From CAYRXE01 sp964428205 (GTDB lineage: Bacteria > Patescibacteriota > Gracilibacteria > Peribacterales > Peribacteraceae): 21,085 nucleotides of DNA. A model generated the notes under the pieces. That model worked only from the letters and a program-made list of their open reading frames with translations. It was not told the origin of the DNA and searched no databases. The stretch is taken from assembly GCA_964428205.1 (NCBI GenBank), contig CAYRXE010000013.1, forward strand, positions 1 through 21,085. The letters run 5' to 3'. Made by a program: the position numbers and the translations under genes. Position 1 is the first letter of the stretch. Each line of letters begins with the position of its first letter. This document shows positions 8,133 through 15,049 of the stretch, one piece after another.

Positions 8133-8783
8133 TTAGCGGGAGTTGCAACAGCTCCCGGAGCTGCCGCCTTCGCCCGGCATGCTGCCGTAGGGGCAGGTGC
8201 AGGGAGTCGTGCGCCAATTCACCCCGCGCGCTTCGCAGCGCGCGATGTGATCTGGGCAGTTGCAGAAGAAGCCTTGGGCGGGAACGCCTGTGCCACTAGA
8301 GCAGCTGGAACACGAAGACACAGATCGAGAGCAGGAACTGCACGAGGACGAACAGCGCGAGCACGATGTGCTGCAGGAAGTTGAACACCCTCGCGAACAG
8401 GAAGACCTGCACGAAGATGAGCAACCACGTGAACACGAATCGTTGCATCGATTGCAGTTGTCCATGCGCATGTAGGTCGGCGCTTCTCGGTAGATCACCG
8501 TTGTGGTTTGTGGCCACACCGTTGACTTACGAGACGAGCGCGAGACCTCTGCCTGAAGTTGTTGGAGTTTGTCCTCCTCAGACTTCTTGATCTTCTGGTA
8601 CTCAGGCGACCGAGGGTCGCCAGAGAGGGAGAAGGGCGTGACGGTTTTGGAGCCGTCAGCGGCTTTGTTGATCACGCTTGTTACCAAGGTGATCTTGTAG
8701 TCGATGGGCGCTTCCTTTTCTTGCGTGTAGCCATTGCTGGCGACGAGGAAACAGAAGGCCACGGCGAGCAGTGCGCGGAACAT
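8133..8783 (-). CDS. Secreted Cys/Ser-repeat protein
   Basis: 216 residues. A clear signal peptide (MFRALLAVAFCFLVASNGYTQ) is followed by a charged helical region (about 22-90). The C-terminal part holds about 21 cysteines within the last ~108 residues. Between about 109 and 165 Cys recurs mostly every fourth residue, with Ser, Arg and Gly between (SCSRGC, SSCRSSC, STSCSTSC), then as C-x2-C pairs. The tail adds FFCNCPDH, TPCTCPYG and a final GSCCNSR. No known family; it recalls metallothionein-like or keratin-associated patterns only in composition. Disulfide cross-linking or metal binding outside the membrane is plausible but inferred. Start supported by GGAG 7 nt upstream. It has its own promoter, structured leader and terminator. 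By eye it is GC-richer than the neighbouring operons. Confidence 0.85.
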   Translation of the reverse strand: MFRALLAVAFCFLVASNGYTQEKEAPIDYKITLVTSVINKAADGSKTVTPFSLSGDPRSPEYQKIKKSEEDKLQQLQAEVSRSSRKSTVWPQTTTVIYREAPTYMRMDNCNRCNDSCSRGCSSSCRSSCSRGCSTSCSTSCSRCSSSCSSCSRSVSSCSSCSSGTGVPAQGFFCNCPDHIARCEARGVNWRTTPCTCPYGSMPGEGGSSGSCCNSR

Positions 8784-8814
8784 GTCGTTACTCCACTAAG
8801 GTTTTTGTGGTTTC

Positions 8815-8861
8815 CCCCACGTTTGCACCCCCTCAACAGCGAGGAAGTGCGTTTCGTGGGG
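8815..8861 (-). promoter_or_regulatory. Structured 5' leader of the Cys/Ser-rich gene
   Basis: Between the promoter (start near 8883) and the ATG at 8783 lies a nested stem-loop. CCCCACG (8815-8821) pairs with CGTGGGG (8855-8861), then GCAC (8825-8828) with GTGC (8847-8850), then CCTC (8831-8834) with GAGG (8841-8844), around a 6-nt loop. The arm at 8817-8820 could instead pair with 8807-8810 (CCAC/GTGG), and 8807-8810 could also pair with 8793-8796, which overlaps the SD. The alternative pairings are short. Confidence 0.6.
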
Positions 8862-8889
8862 CATTGATGGATTCAAAGAACTATTGTTT

Positions 8890-8918
8890 ATTATACGATA
8901 ATATAACAATTTAGGCAA
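8890..8918 (-). promoter_or_regulatory. Sigma70-type promoter of the Cys/Ser-rich gene
   Basis: Minus strand: TTGCCT (8918-8913), 17-nt spacer, perfect TATAAT (8895-8890). Expected start is near 8883, about 100 nt before the ATG. It is divergent from the promoter of the 9005 operon. Confidence 0.8.
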
Positions 8919-8952
8919 TAATTCCCTCTACTTCTTGAGGCGCAAATGGCCC

Positions 8953-8981
8953 TTCAGGAAAGCCAAAAAACGTGGTATAAT
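8953..8981 (+). promoter_or_regulatory. Promoter of the 9005-12990 operon
   Basis: TTCAGG (8953-8958), 17-nt spacer, TATAAT (8976-8981) with a TG two bases before it, as in extended -10 promoters. The start would be near 8988, leaving a leader of about 17 nt without an SD before ATG 9005. Confidence 0.75.
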
Positions 8982-9004
8982 GGTTGGAAATCCACACCCA
9001 CATC

Positions 9005-9274
9005 ATGTCCGACCCAAATGTCGTCCAAAGCCCCGAGATGGAGGAAATTTACAACCTCCTCATGGCTCAGATTGAACCCGATCTTATGACAGAGAAGCTT
9101 TCGCGATTGAGTGAGCTGTATCCAAACGAAACTCCACAGGAATGGAACGCACGTCAGCAGCGTTATCAACGTGCACTCGCATTGTACGAAGAGCGCTTTA
9201 CCGCACTCATGAAGCAGTGGGAGGCCGACATTGTTGCTGCACGTAATTCTCTTGTTACCGCATCCAAAGCCTAA
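9005..9274 (+). CDS. Small helical hypothetical protein
   Basis: 89 residues from ATG 9005. An in-frame TTG at 8984 is rejected because it lies only 3 nt past the -10 box. The sequence (MSDPNVVQSPEMEEIYNLLM...) is highly charged, predicted almost wholly helical, with no Cys, no signal peptide and no membrane segment. No family recognised. The stop is 2 nt before the ATG of the 1237-aa gene, so the two are very probably translationally coupled, and the small protein may be a partner or assembly factor of the large one. That role is inferred from spacing only. Confidence 0.8.
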   Translation: MSDPNVVQSPEMEEIYNLLMAQIEPDLMTEKLSRLSELYPNETPQEWNARQQRYQRALALYEERFTALMKQWEADIVAARNSLVTASKA

Positions 9275-9276
9275 CT

Positions 9277-12200
9277 ATGTTCTCTCGTTTCTTCCGTCCG
9301 CAGGCACTTCGCTTCTCACTTACCGGTGAGCGCCGCTTGCTGAATGATGAGATTGGGGATCAGGCAGGAAAAATTGGTGCAGAAATGCGTAATAAGAAAA
9401 ATGAACTCAAGGATAGTCCAGAAAAACTCAAGCAGATTGAGCAGATTAAGGCACAGGCGCATGAGGCTATGCGCAATGGAGAAAAGCAGATGAGCCACAT
9501 GAAGCTCTTCCGTTTGCAGACCAACATGTTTTTGGCGGCAGAAGGAGTAAAGATTGATGGCAAACAAGCAAAGATTCAGATGGAAATGCTTAAGCCTGAT
9601 TACATCAAAACACTTATCGAAAAAGCAGAATGGAAGAAAGAGTCAGAAGGGAAGATTGTGTTTATCGATGTGATTAAGTACATGGAGACGAATAAGGACG
9701 ATTTGCTCACGCGTCTACAAACCTTCCGTGATGCTTTTCTTCAGGATCCAAGTGGTCAACTGCAAAAATTCCTTCAAGCTCTTTCGGCAGACATCGAAAT
9801 AGAAAACCCTAGCCTCAAAAATGCAACGAAAGAGCAAGTTCTCATGATGCTCGTTGAGGCAAAGTGGATTACTGGTGATGAGATGAAGGCTGCAATGGAC
9901 AAGCCTGCTGCTAAGCCAGCAGATAAGAAGACAGATACAAAAGAAGAGCCTAAGAAGCCAGATACCAAAGAAGAGAAGCCTGCTACGAAACCAGAAGAGA
10001 AGAAGCCAGAAGTGCAGGACACGCGTTTGGATATTGAAAAGCACCTCGATGCCAAGCGCACAGACATGCTCAAGACGTTGCAGGAAAAATTCGATCAGTT
10101 CATGAATGATCCTGCTGGCACGTTTGATGCATTCAAAAATGCGATTAATCAAAAACTCCAAGAGTACCCAGAAAAGAGTGTGGTGCATGCCACAGATGCA
10201 GAGGCGCTCGTGAATGTCCTCTACAAAGCAAACTGGATTACCAGGCGTTCCGAAAAGGATGCCGTGATGCGCAAGCTTCAGCCGGCTCCAGCAAAGGTAG
10301 TTCCGTCTCAGCCGAGTCGTTCCGTTCCGGAACAGGCTGTGTCTGTGGAATCTCTCGAACGCGATCTTCGCGTGCTTCGCAATGCACCTGTCGGTTCACC
10401 CGATTGGAACAAGGCTGCGAACGCTCGCATGCAAATTTGTGTCATGCAGTTCTCCGGTAAGCCGGGAGTTTCCCTCGAGGAAAAACTTGAACAGATGGGT
10501 GGAGCTCGTACCAGCGATGGTTTGAGAGTCGTCGATCAGCGCAAAATGTTCTACGCACTGCGCGATTACGACATTGGTGGCTCCTTTTACGAGCAAGGAA
10601 CGAGCAGGACAGATATGCAAGATAGTATCGACCGCAGCAAAGCTCGTCAGACGGGAGATGATCAAAACCTCGACCACTATCGCGCAATGCAGAGAGTAAA
10701 ACGCCGTTACGAATTGCAGGCCGGAGTGAAGGCCGAAATCGCCGGTCGCAAAGAGGGTACGGCAGATACCGATCGCATGGGACTCGCGCAGGATCCGAAT
10801 TATCGCTACATGCTCGAGTACCGCGATCTTGTGAGGTATCACGATAGCCTTCGCTCGCATCGTTTCACTCCAGCGCAGAGACAGATGTATGACCAAATGG
10901 GAAGTTTCTTGCAGATCAATAAGTACACCATCACTCGCAGCAGGATTTCCAATAAAGACAAAGAGGTCGCGTTGGCAGACATCCGCAGGCTCATGAACAA
11001 CCTCAGGTCGTCTTTGGGCGGCCAAGAAGTTCCCCAGTCGTTTGCAGATCAAGAGAAACAGATGGAAAAGAGGTACGTGCAACTCTTGCTGGATTCACCG
11101 CGCTTCAATGATCCTCGTTATTTGAATGATTGCTTTAAGCTTGGCGTGAGTCAGGAAGACATTACGGAGCTGAAGAGTAAATTCGGCATCATCATTCGTA
11201 TTTGGGATGATCCCGATGTCACCGTATTGGACAAGCAAGAATTGCTTAAAAGCTTCGATACACTCCTTACAGAAATGAACAGAAAGGAGCTCCAGGCTGG
11301 GGGCAAAGGAATGAAGAATGTGCATTACGAAGATGCTATTGCCGCTCCTCGCACCGTAAACACGATCCCAAAGCGCCCAAATTCGTACCTCGCGAATGTG
11401 GATACGACACCTCCACCTGCAGAAGGCGGTGATGCTGAGATCGAGAAAAAGACGAGTGCAGGAAAAATGGAGAAAGAACTTGATGACGCGTTTGACTCAC
11501 TCATTCAGTCTCCCATGTATGCACCAGATGCAGATAGCTGGAAGGAAGTATGGAAAGAAAAATCTGAAATTTCGAATCCACGTAATCGTATTGAAGAAAA
11601 GCGCACATTGCTCAAGCGCATGGAAGCTACCAAGAGCGGAGATCGCTTGAAGGAAGTCATGTATCGCAAAGATCGCTACACGGTAAATGTGCCCCTCGAT
11701 CGCAATGATGCTGAGAGTCGCACTTCAGCAATCATGATTTGGCCGAAGAACAAAGAAAACGGTTTTGCGTATCGTCTCATTTATCTTCCTGCCACTGGTC
11801 AGTGGTATGGCGACAATGCCGAATCCATGGCGAAGCAGTATGGTATTTGGGTTGGTACCGAAAAAGGCACCACGAATTACGGCAAAGATTACACGAGTGG
11901 TCTCACCCTGCACTTTACAAATAACGACGAATACGTCATTCAAAAGACAGGCACTGGCACACCTTTCTACCTCGACACTCAGGTCGATCGCGCTCGTCAG
12001 AAGCAGGTGGAATCTGTGAAGGTTTCCGAAGTGAAGAACTATGCGAAAAACAGGTGGAACTTTAACCTCACGAATGCCGTGCAGGACTCCGAAGGTAAAA
12101 AGTTTGGTTACTACTACGAGTCCAGCGCAGAAGATGATGTGGTGTACTCGGTAGATCCTTCCATGAAGAATTTCTTCCTGTGGAACGCAGACACGAATCG

Positions 12201-12990
12201 CTGGGACAAAATCGATAAGTCCGCAGTCAGCCCAGAGGTGCTCCAAGGTCTTACCGCCAAGGAAGTAGCTAACGAAAGAACTCTTCCCAAGAGCATGCGC
12301 AAGAAGAGTCGCTCGCTCAATGTGGCTGCTCCTGCCGAATCTACTCCAGAAGTCGGTCAGCACCCGTCGCTAGCTCACATGAACAAACTCACATTTGAGT
12401 TGCAGGGTTTACTTAGTCAGGCCGCCAATGGTCAGCGCACCATTGATGCTATGGATAGACAGTCTCCGAATGTCATCAACTGGGACCGCGTTCGCGAAAT
12501 TGAGACTGAATTCATGAAAGACGTTTCTCGTTCTGGTGAATTCTCTGCAGTGGATATAGAGCAGACGCGCGAGCTCTTGAAGAGCATGAAAGCATTTGAT
12601 GTGTCTCGCATGCAGTATGGAGTGCAGTTGTACGGTCGTTTGACTACGGCTGTGGAATCGGTGATCAACAAGCAGGCTGCAGCAAAAACAAAGTTGGATG
12701 GACCTTCAAAAGGATCAGAAAAATCTGCAGATGAACCTGTCAGTAAAATCCGCAAGCAGATTGCGTCGCTCGCAAAGGCTCAGGAGTCTGGCAATAAGGA
12801 ATCCGAAAAGGCAGCGCTTACAGAAGTCTTGGATGGAGAATTTAAAGAAATCTTTGGTGCCCTCGATGAAGGTGATGATATCGAACTTGGAAGTCAGCTT
12901 GCTGCAAAGGGTTTGCCAAGCAATAAAGAGTTCGTTGCGGAGCTGAAGAAGTACGTACCCAAGGGGTACTACGCACGATTGATGAAATAA
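9277..12990 (+). CDS. Very large orphan cytoplasmic protein with internal repeat
   Basis: 1237 residues, no known domain recognised, no signal peptide or membrane segment, only two cysteines. The N-terminus (MFSRFFRPQALRFSLTGERR) resembles that of the 678-aa protein at 5128. Two copies of a roughly 65-residue module are visible at about 142-208 and 261-331. Both follow the pattern LxxLQxFxxxFxxDPxG, then AT, then LxxAxWIT (compare LVEAKWIT and LYKANWIT). They are separated by a Lys/Pro/Asp/Thr/Glu-rich linker (about 209-250, repeats of DTKEE). The middle is a charged helical region. Residues about 795-990 appear beta-rich (TSAIMIWPKNKENGFAYRL, ATGQWYGD, VWVGTEKG-like). The C-terminus is helical again. 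The length and repeat pattern suggest a scaffold or structural protein; this is inference. No SD; a terminator hairpin follows. Confidence 0.88.
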   Translation: MFSRFFRPQALRFSLTGERRLLNDEIGDQAGKIGAEMRNKKNELKDSPEKLKQIEQIKAQAHEAMRNGEKQMSHMKLFRLQTNMFLAAEGVKIDGKQAKIQMEMLKPDYIKTLIEKAEWKKESEGKIVFIDVIKYMETNKDDLLTRLQTFRDAFLQDPSGQLQKFLQALSADIEIENPSLKNATKEQVLMMLVEAKWITGDEMKAAMDKPAAKPADKKTDTKEEPKKPDTKEEKPATKPEEKKPEVQDTRLDIEKHLDAKRTDMLKTLQEKFDQFMNDPAGTFDAFKNAINQKLQEYPEKSVVHATDAEALVNVLYKANWITRRSEKDAVMRKLQPAPAKVVPSQPSRSVPEQAVSVESLERDLRVLRNAPVGSPDWNKAANARMQICVMQFSGKPGVSLEEKLEQMGGARTSDGLRVVDQRKMFYALRDYDIGGSFYEQGTSRTDMQDSIDRSKARQTGDDQNLDHYRAMQRVKRRYELQAGVKAEIAGRKEGTADTDRMGLAQDPNYRYMLEYRDLVRYHDSLRSHRFTPAQRQMYDQMGSFLQINKYTITRSRISNKDKEVALADIRRLMNNLRSSLGGQEVPQSFADQEKQMEKRYVQLLLDSPRFNDPRYLNDCFKLGVSQEDITELKSKFGIIIRIWDDPDVTVLDKQELLKSFDTLLTEMNRKELQAGGKGMKNVHYEDAIAAPRTVNTIPKRPNSYLANVDTTPPPAEGGDAEIEKKTSAGKMEKELDDAFDSLIQSPMYAPDADSWKEVWKEKSEISNPRNRIEEKRTLLKRMEATKSGDRLKEVMYRKDRYTVNVPLDRNDAESRTSAIMIWPKNKENGFAYRLIYLPATGQWYGDNAESMAKQYGIWVGTEKGTTNYGKDYTSGLTLHFTNNDEYVIQKTGTGTPFYLDTQVDRARQKQVESVKVSEVKNYAKNRWNFNLTNAVQDSEGKKFGYYYESSAEDDVVYSVDPSMKNFFLWNADTNRWDKIDKSAVSPEVLQGLTAKEVANERTLPKSMRKKSRSLNVAAPAESTPEVGQHPSLAHMNKLTFELQGLLSQAANGQRTIDAMDRQSPNVINWDRVREIETEFMKDVSRSGEFSAVDIEQTRELLKSMKAFDVSRMQYGVQLYGRLTTAVESVINKQAAAKTKLDGPSKGSEKSADEPVSKIRKQIASLAKAQESGNKESEKAALTEVLDGEFKEIFGALDEGDDIELGSQLAAKGLPSNKEFVAELKKYVPKGYYARLMK

Positions 12991-12995
12991 GAAAA

Positions 12996-13023
12996 ACCTC
13001 CATGCTCGTGAGAGCACAGAGGT
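12996..13023. terminator. Bidirectional hairpin terminator
   Basis: ACCTC (12996-13000) pairs with GAGGT (13019-13023) and TGCTC (13003-13007) with GAGCA (13012-13016), with a CA/CA internal mismatch and loop GTGA. Five A's just before it provide a U-tract for the minus-strand gene ending at 13051. It also follows the 1237-aa gene directly. Confidence 0.75.
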
Positions 13024-13050
13024 CGTACTGTTTGATCATGGTTGATGCGG

Positions 13051-13764
13051 CTAGTTGGCGAGAATTGCGTAGTAGTATGAGCCGTTGGGGTGCTGCGTTG
13101 GAGACCCAAGGTCATGCCAAACGCCGTTCACCGTGACTCGCGAGACGCATGCGCTTGTGTCCCAGTGATATTCGCCCGTCGGCTTCTTTCGAAGTCGTTG
13201 AGCTTTTTCCTCTGGGGTCAGCTTCTTCTTGATCTCGACAATTTCCTTTTCGACCTTGCTAACACGGCCTTCGAGTTCCGCTATTTTCGATAGCGAGTAC
13301 TTGAGGGCTGCGTTCTGAAGTTTTGGGTCGCTGTCGAATTTGTCTTCCATCACCGCTCGCTTTCCAATTTGGACGCGCTTCGGTTCGGGGACAACAGGAG
13401 GTTCGGGGAGTTTGCCGCCGGGTGGAAGCGTGAGCTTTGTTCCCGGTAACAACTTCATGCCCTTGGGCAACTTTGCCAACTTCTTGGCCGTGCCGCCGCC
13501 CTTGAGCATCTCGTTCTTGCCGATCATCTCGCCGTCCACCATGGTGTCGTCGAGGAACAGAGTTCCATCGGGAAACCAAGGATCTCCTCCAAGGGGCACG
13601 TCGTCGATGAGGACAGTGTCTTCCTTGATGGTGATGACCACGGGCTTCTGCGCGTCCTGCTTTACCGTTCCCGGCTCGACAGGTTTGCTTGGGGTTTGAG
13701 CCCCAGCGACATTGATGCACACGACCATTGCGGCCAGGGTGGCGAACAGAGTTCGCTTGAACAT
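13051..13764 (-). CDS. Secreted hypothetical protein with coiled coil
   Basis: 237 residues from ATG 13764; an upstream open extension to 13830 is rejected because it lies upstream of the SD. Signal peptide MFKRTLFATLAAMVVCINVAGA, cleavage probably before Gln23. Next comes a region with beta character (VVITIKEDTVLIDDVPLGGD), then a Lys/Gly/Pro-rich stretch (GKLPEPPVVPEPKR), then a heptad-like coiled coil at about 155-195 (SLSKIAELEGRVSKVEKEIV), and a short C-terminal domain with a single Cys (TSACVSRVTVNGVWHDLGSP). No family recognised. SD AAGGAG is 8 nt upstream. It has its own near-consensus promoter, a heavily folded leader and a terminator. In organisation it matches the two minus-strand genes at 7216 and 8133. 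Confidence 0.83.
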   Translation of the reverse strand: MFKRTLFATLAAMVVCINVAGAQTPSKPVEPGTVKQDAQKPVVITIKEDTVLIDDVPLGGDPWFPDGTLFLDDTMVDGEMIGKNEMLKGGGTAKKLAKLPKGMKLLPGTKLTLPPGGKLPEPPVVPEPKRVQIGKRAVMEDKFDSDPKLQNAALKYSLSKIAELEGRVSKVEKEIVEIKKKLTPEEKAQRLRKKPTGEYHWDTSACVSRVTVNGVWHDLGSPTQHPNGSYYYAILAN

Positions 13765-13772
13765 GACACAGA

Positions 13773-13778
13773 CTCCTT
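13773..13778 (-). promoter_or_regulatory. Shine-Dalgarno site fixing the start at 13764
   Basis: AAGGAG on the minus strand, 8 nt before ATG 13764. It selects MFKRTLF as the N-terminus and places the preceding hairpins in the untranslated leader. Confidence 0.8.
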
Positions 13779-13783
13779 GATGT

Positions 13784-13882
13784 GGGTCTTGCGGACCCGA
13801 AAACATGTTTTCGCTGCTTAGATCAACCATTGATCCTCACAGCCCTCTTCTTATAGACGTGTATAAAGAGGGGGTTGTGAGG
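13784..13882 (-). promoter_or_regulatory. Four-hairpin 5' leader of the 13051 gene
   Basis: Four inverted repeats lie back to back in the leader. First, 13835-13855 with 13862-13882: a 21-nt stem with G-U wobbles, one mismatch and a 6-nt loop. Second, GATCAA (13821-13826) with TTGATC (13830-13835). Third, the perfect 14-nt palindrome GAAAACATGTTTTC (13799-13812). Fourth, GGGTC (13784-13788) with GACCC (13794-13798). The last ends just upstream of the SD. The function is unknown; a cis-regulatory RNA or a stabilising leader is possible. The palindrome could alternatively be a protein operator. Confidence 0.65.
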
Positions 13883-13908
13883 AATCGATGTAAAAGGGCA
13901 AGACTGGT

Positions 13909-13936
13909 ATTATAAGTAAATAATCAATTTTGTCAA
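13909..13936 (-). promoter_or_regulatory. Consensus sigma70-type promoter of the 13051 gene
   Basis: Minus strand: perfect TTGACA (13936-13931), 16-nt spacer, perfect TATAAT (13914-13909). Start near 13902, so the leader is about 138 nt. It is the best promoter match in the window and is divergent from the carA promoter. Confidence 0.85.
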
Positions 13937-13967
13937 TTCCCACAAAAGGCTCTGGGAGACGCTTTAC

Positions 13968-13996
13968 TTGAGCAAAGGCGACACTTCTTCTAGCAT
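13968..13996 (+). promoter_or_regulatory. Probable carA promoter
   Basis: TTGAGC (13968-13973), 17-nt spacer, TAGCAT (13991-13996). Each hexamer matches consensus at four of six positions. The start would be about 11 nt before ATG 14014, with no SD. Confidence 0.5.
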
Positions 13997-14013
13997 CCCT
14001 CGGACCCGCATTC

Positions 14014-14977
14014 ATGCCTCACCTTTTACTAAGCGACGGGACGACGTTTGAAGGAGCATCCTTCGGCGCCCCTGTTTCGTCAGAAGGTGAAGTCGTCTTC
14101 AACACGGGCATGGTTGGCTACCCCGAAAGTCTCACGGATCCCAGTTACCGCGGGCAGATTCTCACCTTCACATTCCCGCTGATTGGGAACTACGGAGTGC
14201 CAGCAGAGGAATTAAACGAGTGGGGATTTTCCAAGAACCTCGAGAGTGAATCCATCCACGTGCGTGGTGTGATTGTGAATCAAGCGAGTGAAGACTTTAG
14301 TCATCACNNNNNNNNNNNNNNNNNNNNNNNNNNNNNNNNNNNNNNNNNNNNNNNNNNNNNNNNNNNNNNNNNNNNNNNNNNNNNNNNNNNNNNNNNNNNN
14401 NNNNNNNACGATCGTGGCTTTCGACTGCGGCATGAAGCGCAATATTTTGCGCTCCTTATTAAAGAGGGGACTCACGGTTGTACGTGTACCGTGGGATTAC
14501 GATTTGTCAGCTCACAAAGATCATTACGATGGCGTGTTTTGCAGTAACGGTCCTGGGGATCCAAAGCAGTGCATCCCGACCATTAAGAGCATGAAGTTCG
14601 CGGTCGACAAACAGATCCCGACCTTTGGCATTTGTTTAGGTAACCAGCTTCTCGCACTCGCGCTTGGTGGTGATACCTACAAACTCAAGTACGGTCACCG
14701 CGGTGCCAACCAGCCATGTGTGGAATGGCTCGACGGCAAGCAGACAGATCGTTGCATCATCACGTCGCAGAACCATGGCTTTGCCGTTGATGGTACGAAG
14801 CTCCCTAAGGACTGGGAGGTGTGGTGGAAAAACGGCAACGACGAAACCGTCGAAGGCGTGCGTCACACGTCTGGAAAATTTTTCTCGGTGCAATTTCACC
14901 CAGAAGCAACACCGGGTCCCGAAGATGCGAACTATCTCTTCGATGAATTTGTGAAGGTGATGAAGGCGCAAAAATGA
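14014..14977 (+). CDS. carA: Carbamoyl-phosphate synthase small subunit (interrupted by assembly gap)
   Basis: Glutamine amidotransferase subunit that releases ammonia for carbamoyl-phosphate synthesis, feeding pyrimidines and arginine. The first 98 residues (MPHLLLSDGTTFEGASFGAP..., VVFNTGMVGYPESLTDPSY, RGQIL) match the CarA N-terminal domain. After the 100-N gap, 189 residues form the class I glutaminase domain: FDCGMKRNILR, SNGPGDP, nucleophile Cys in GICLGNQLLALALGG (codon 14633-14635), SQNHGFAV, and the His/Glu pair in QFHPEATPGP (14897-14905). The two parts are in different frames across the N run, so the true gap is not 100 nt. From the usual CarA length (about 370-380) some 80-95 residues are missing. 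Stop TGA at 14975-14977. No carB is in the window. The split is an assembly artefact, not a pseudogene. Confidence 0.95.
14308..14407. other. Assembly gap of 100 N inside carA
   Basis: Exactly 100 N, the conventional placeholder for a scaffold gap of unknown length. The reading frame changes from one side to the other, so the number of missing bases is not 100 modulo 3. Confidence 0.98.
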
Positions 14978-15040
14978 AGGATGAGAGATGAGTGATGAAT
15001 TGCGTAAAATTTCTTGTATTGTTCATCCTTCATCCTTCAT
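14974..15040. repeat. ATGAAGGATGA-type inverted repeat between carA and the flavoprotein gene
   Basis: The 18 nt at 14974-14991, overlapping the carA stop, are complementary to 15023-15040 at 16 of 18 positions, with a 31-nt loop. The right arm is itself a tandem of TTCATCC units. It fills nearly all of the space between the two genes. It could be a terminator-like or RNA-processing stem, or a dispersed repeat family. Confidence 0.7.
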
Positions 15041-15049
15041 CATTCCTCC

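Noticed and set aside
8130..8475. Plus-strand ORFs over the Cys/Ser gene
   Set aside because: They are by-products of the repetitive codons on the minus strand, where a signal peptide, SD, promoter and terminator support the true gene.
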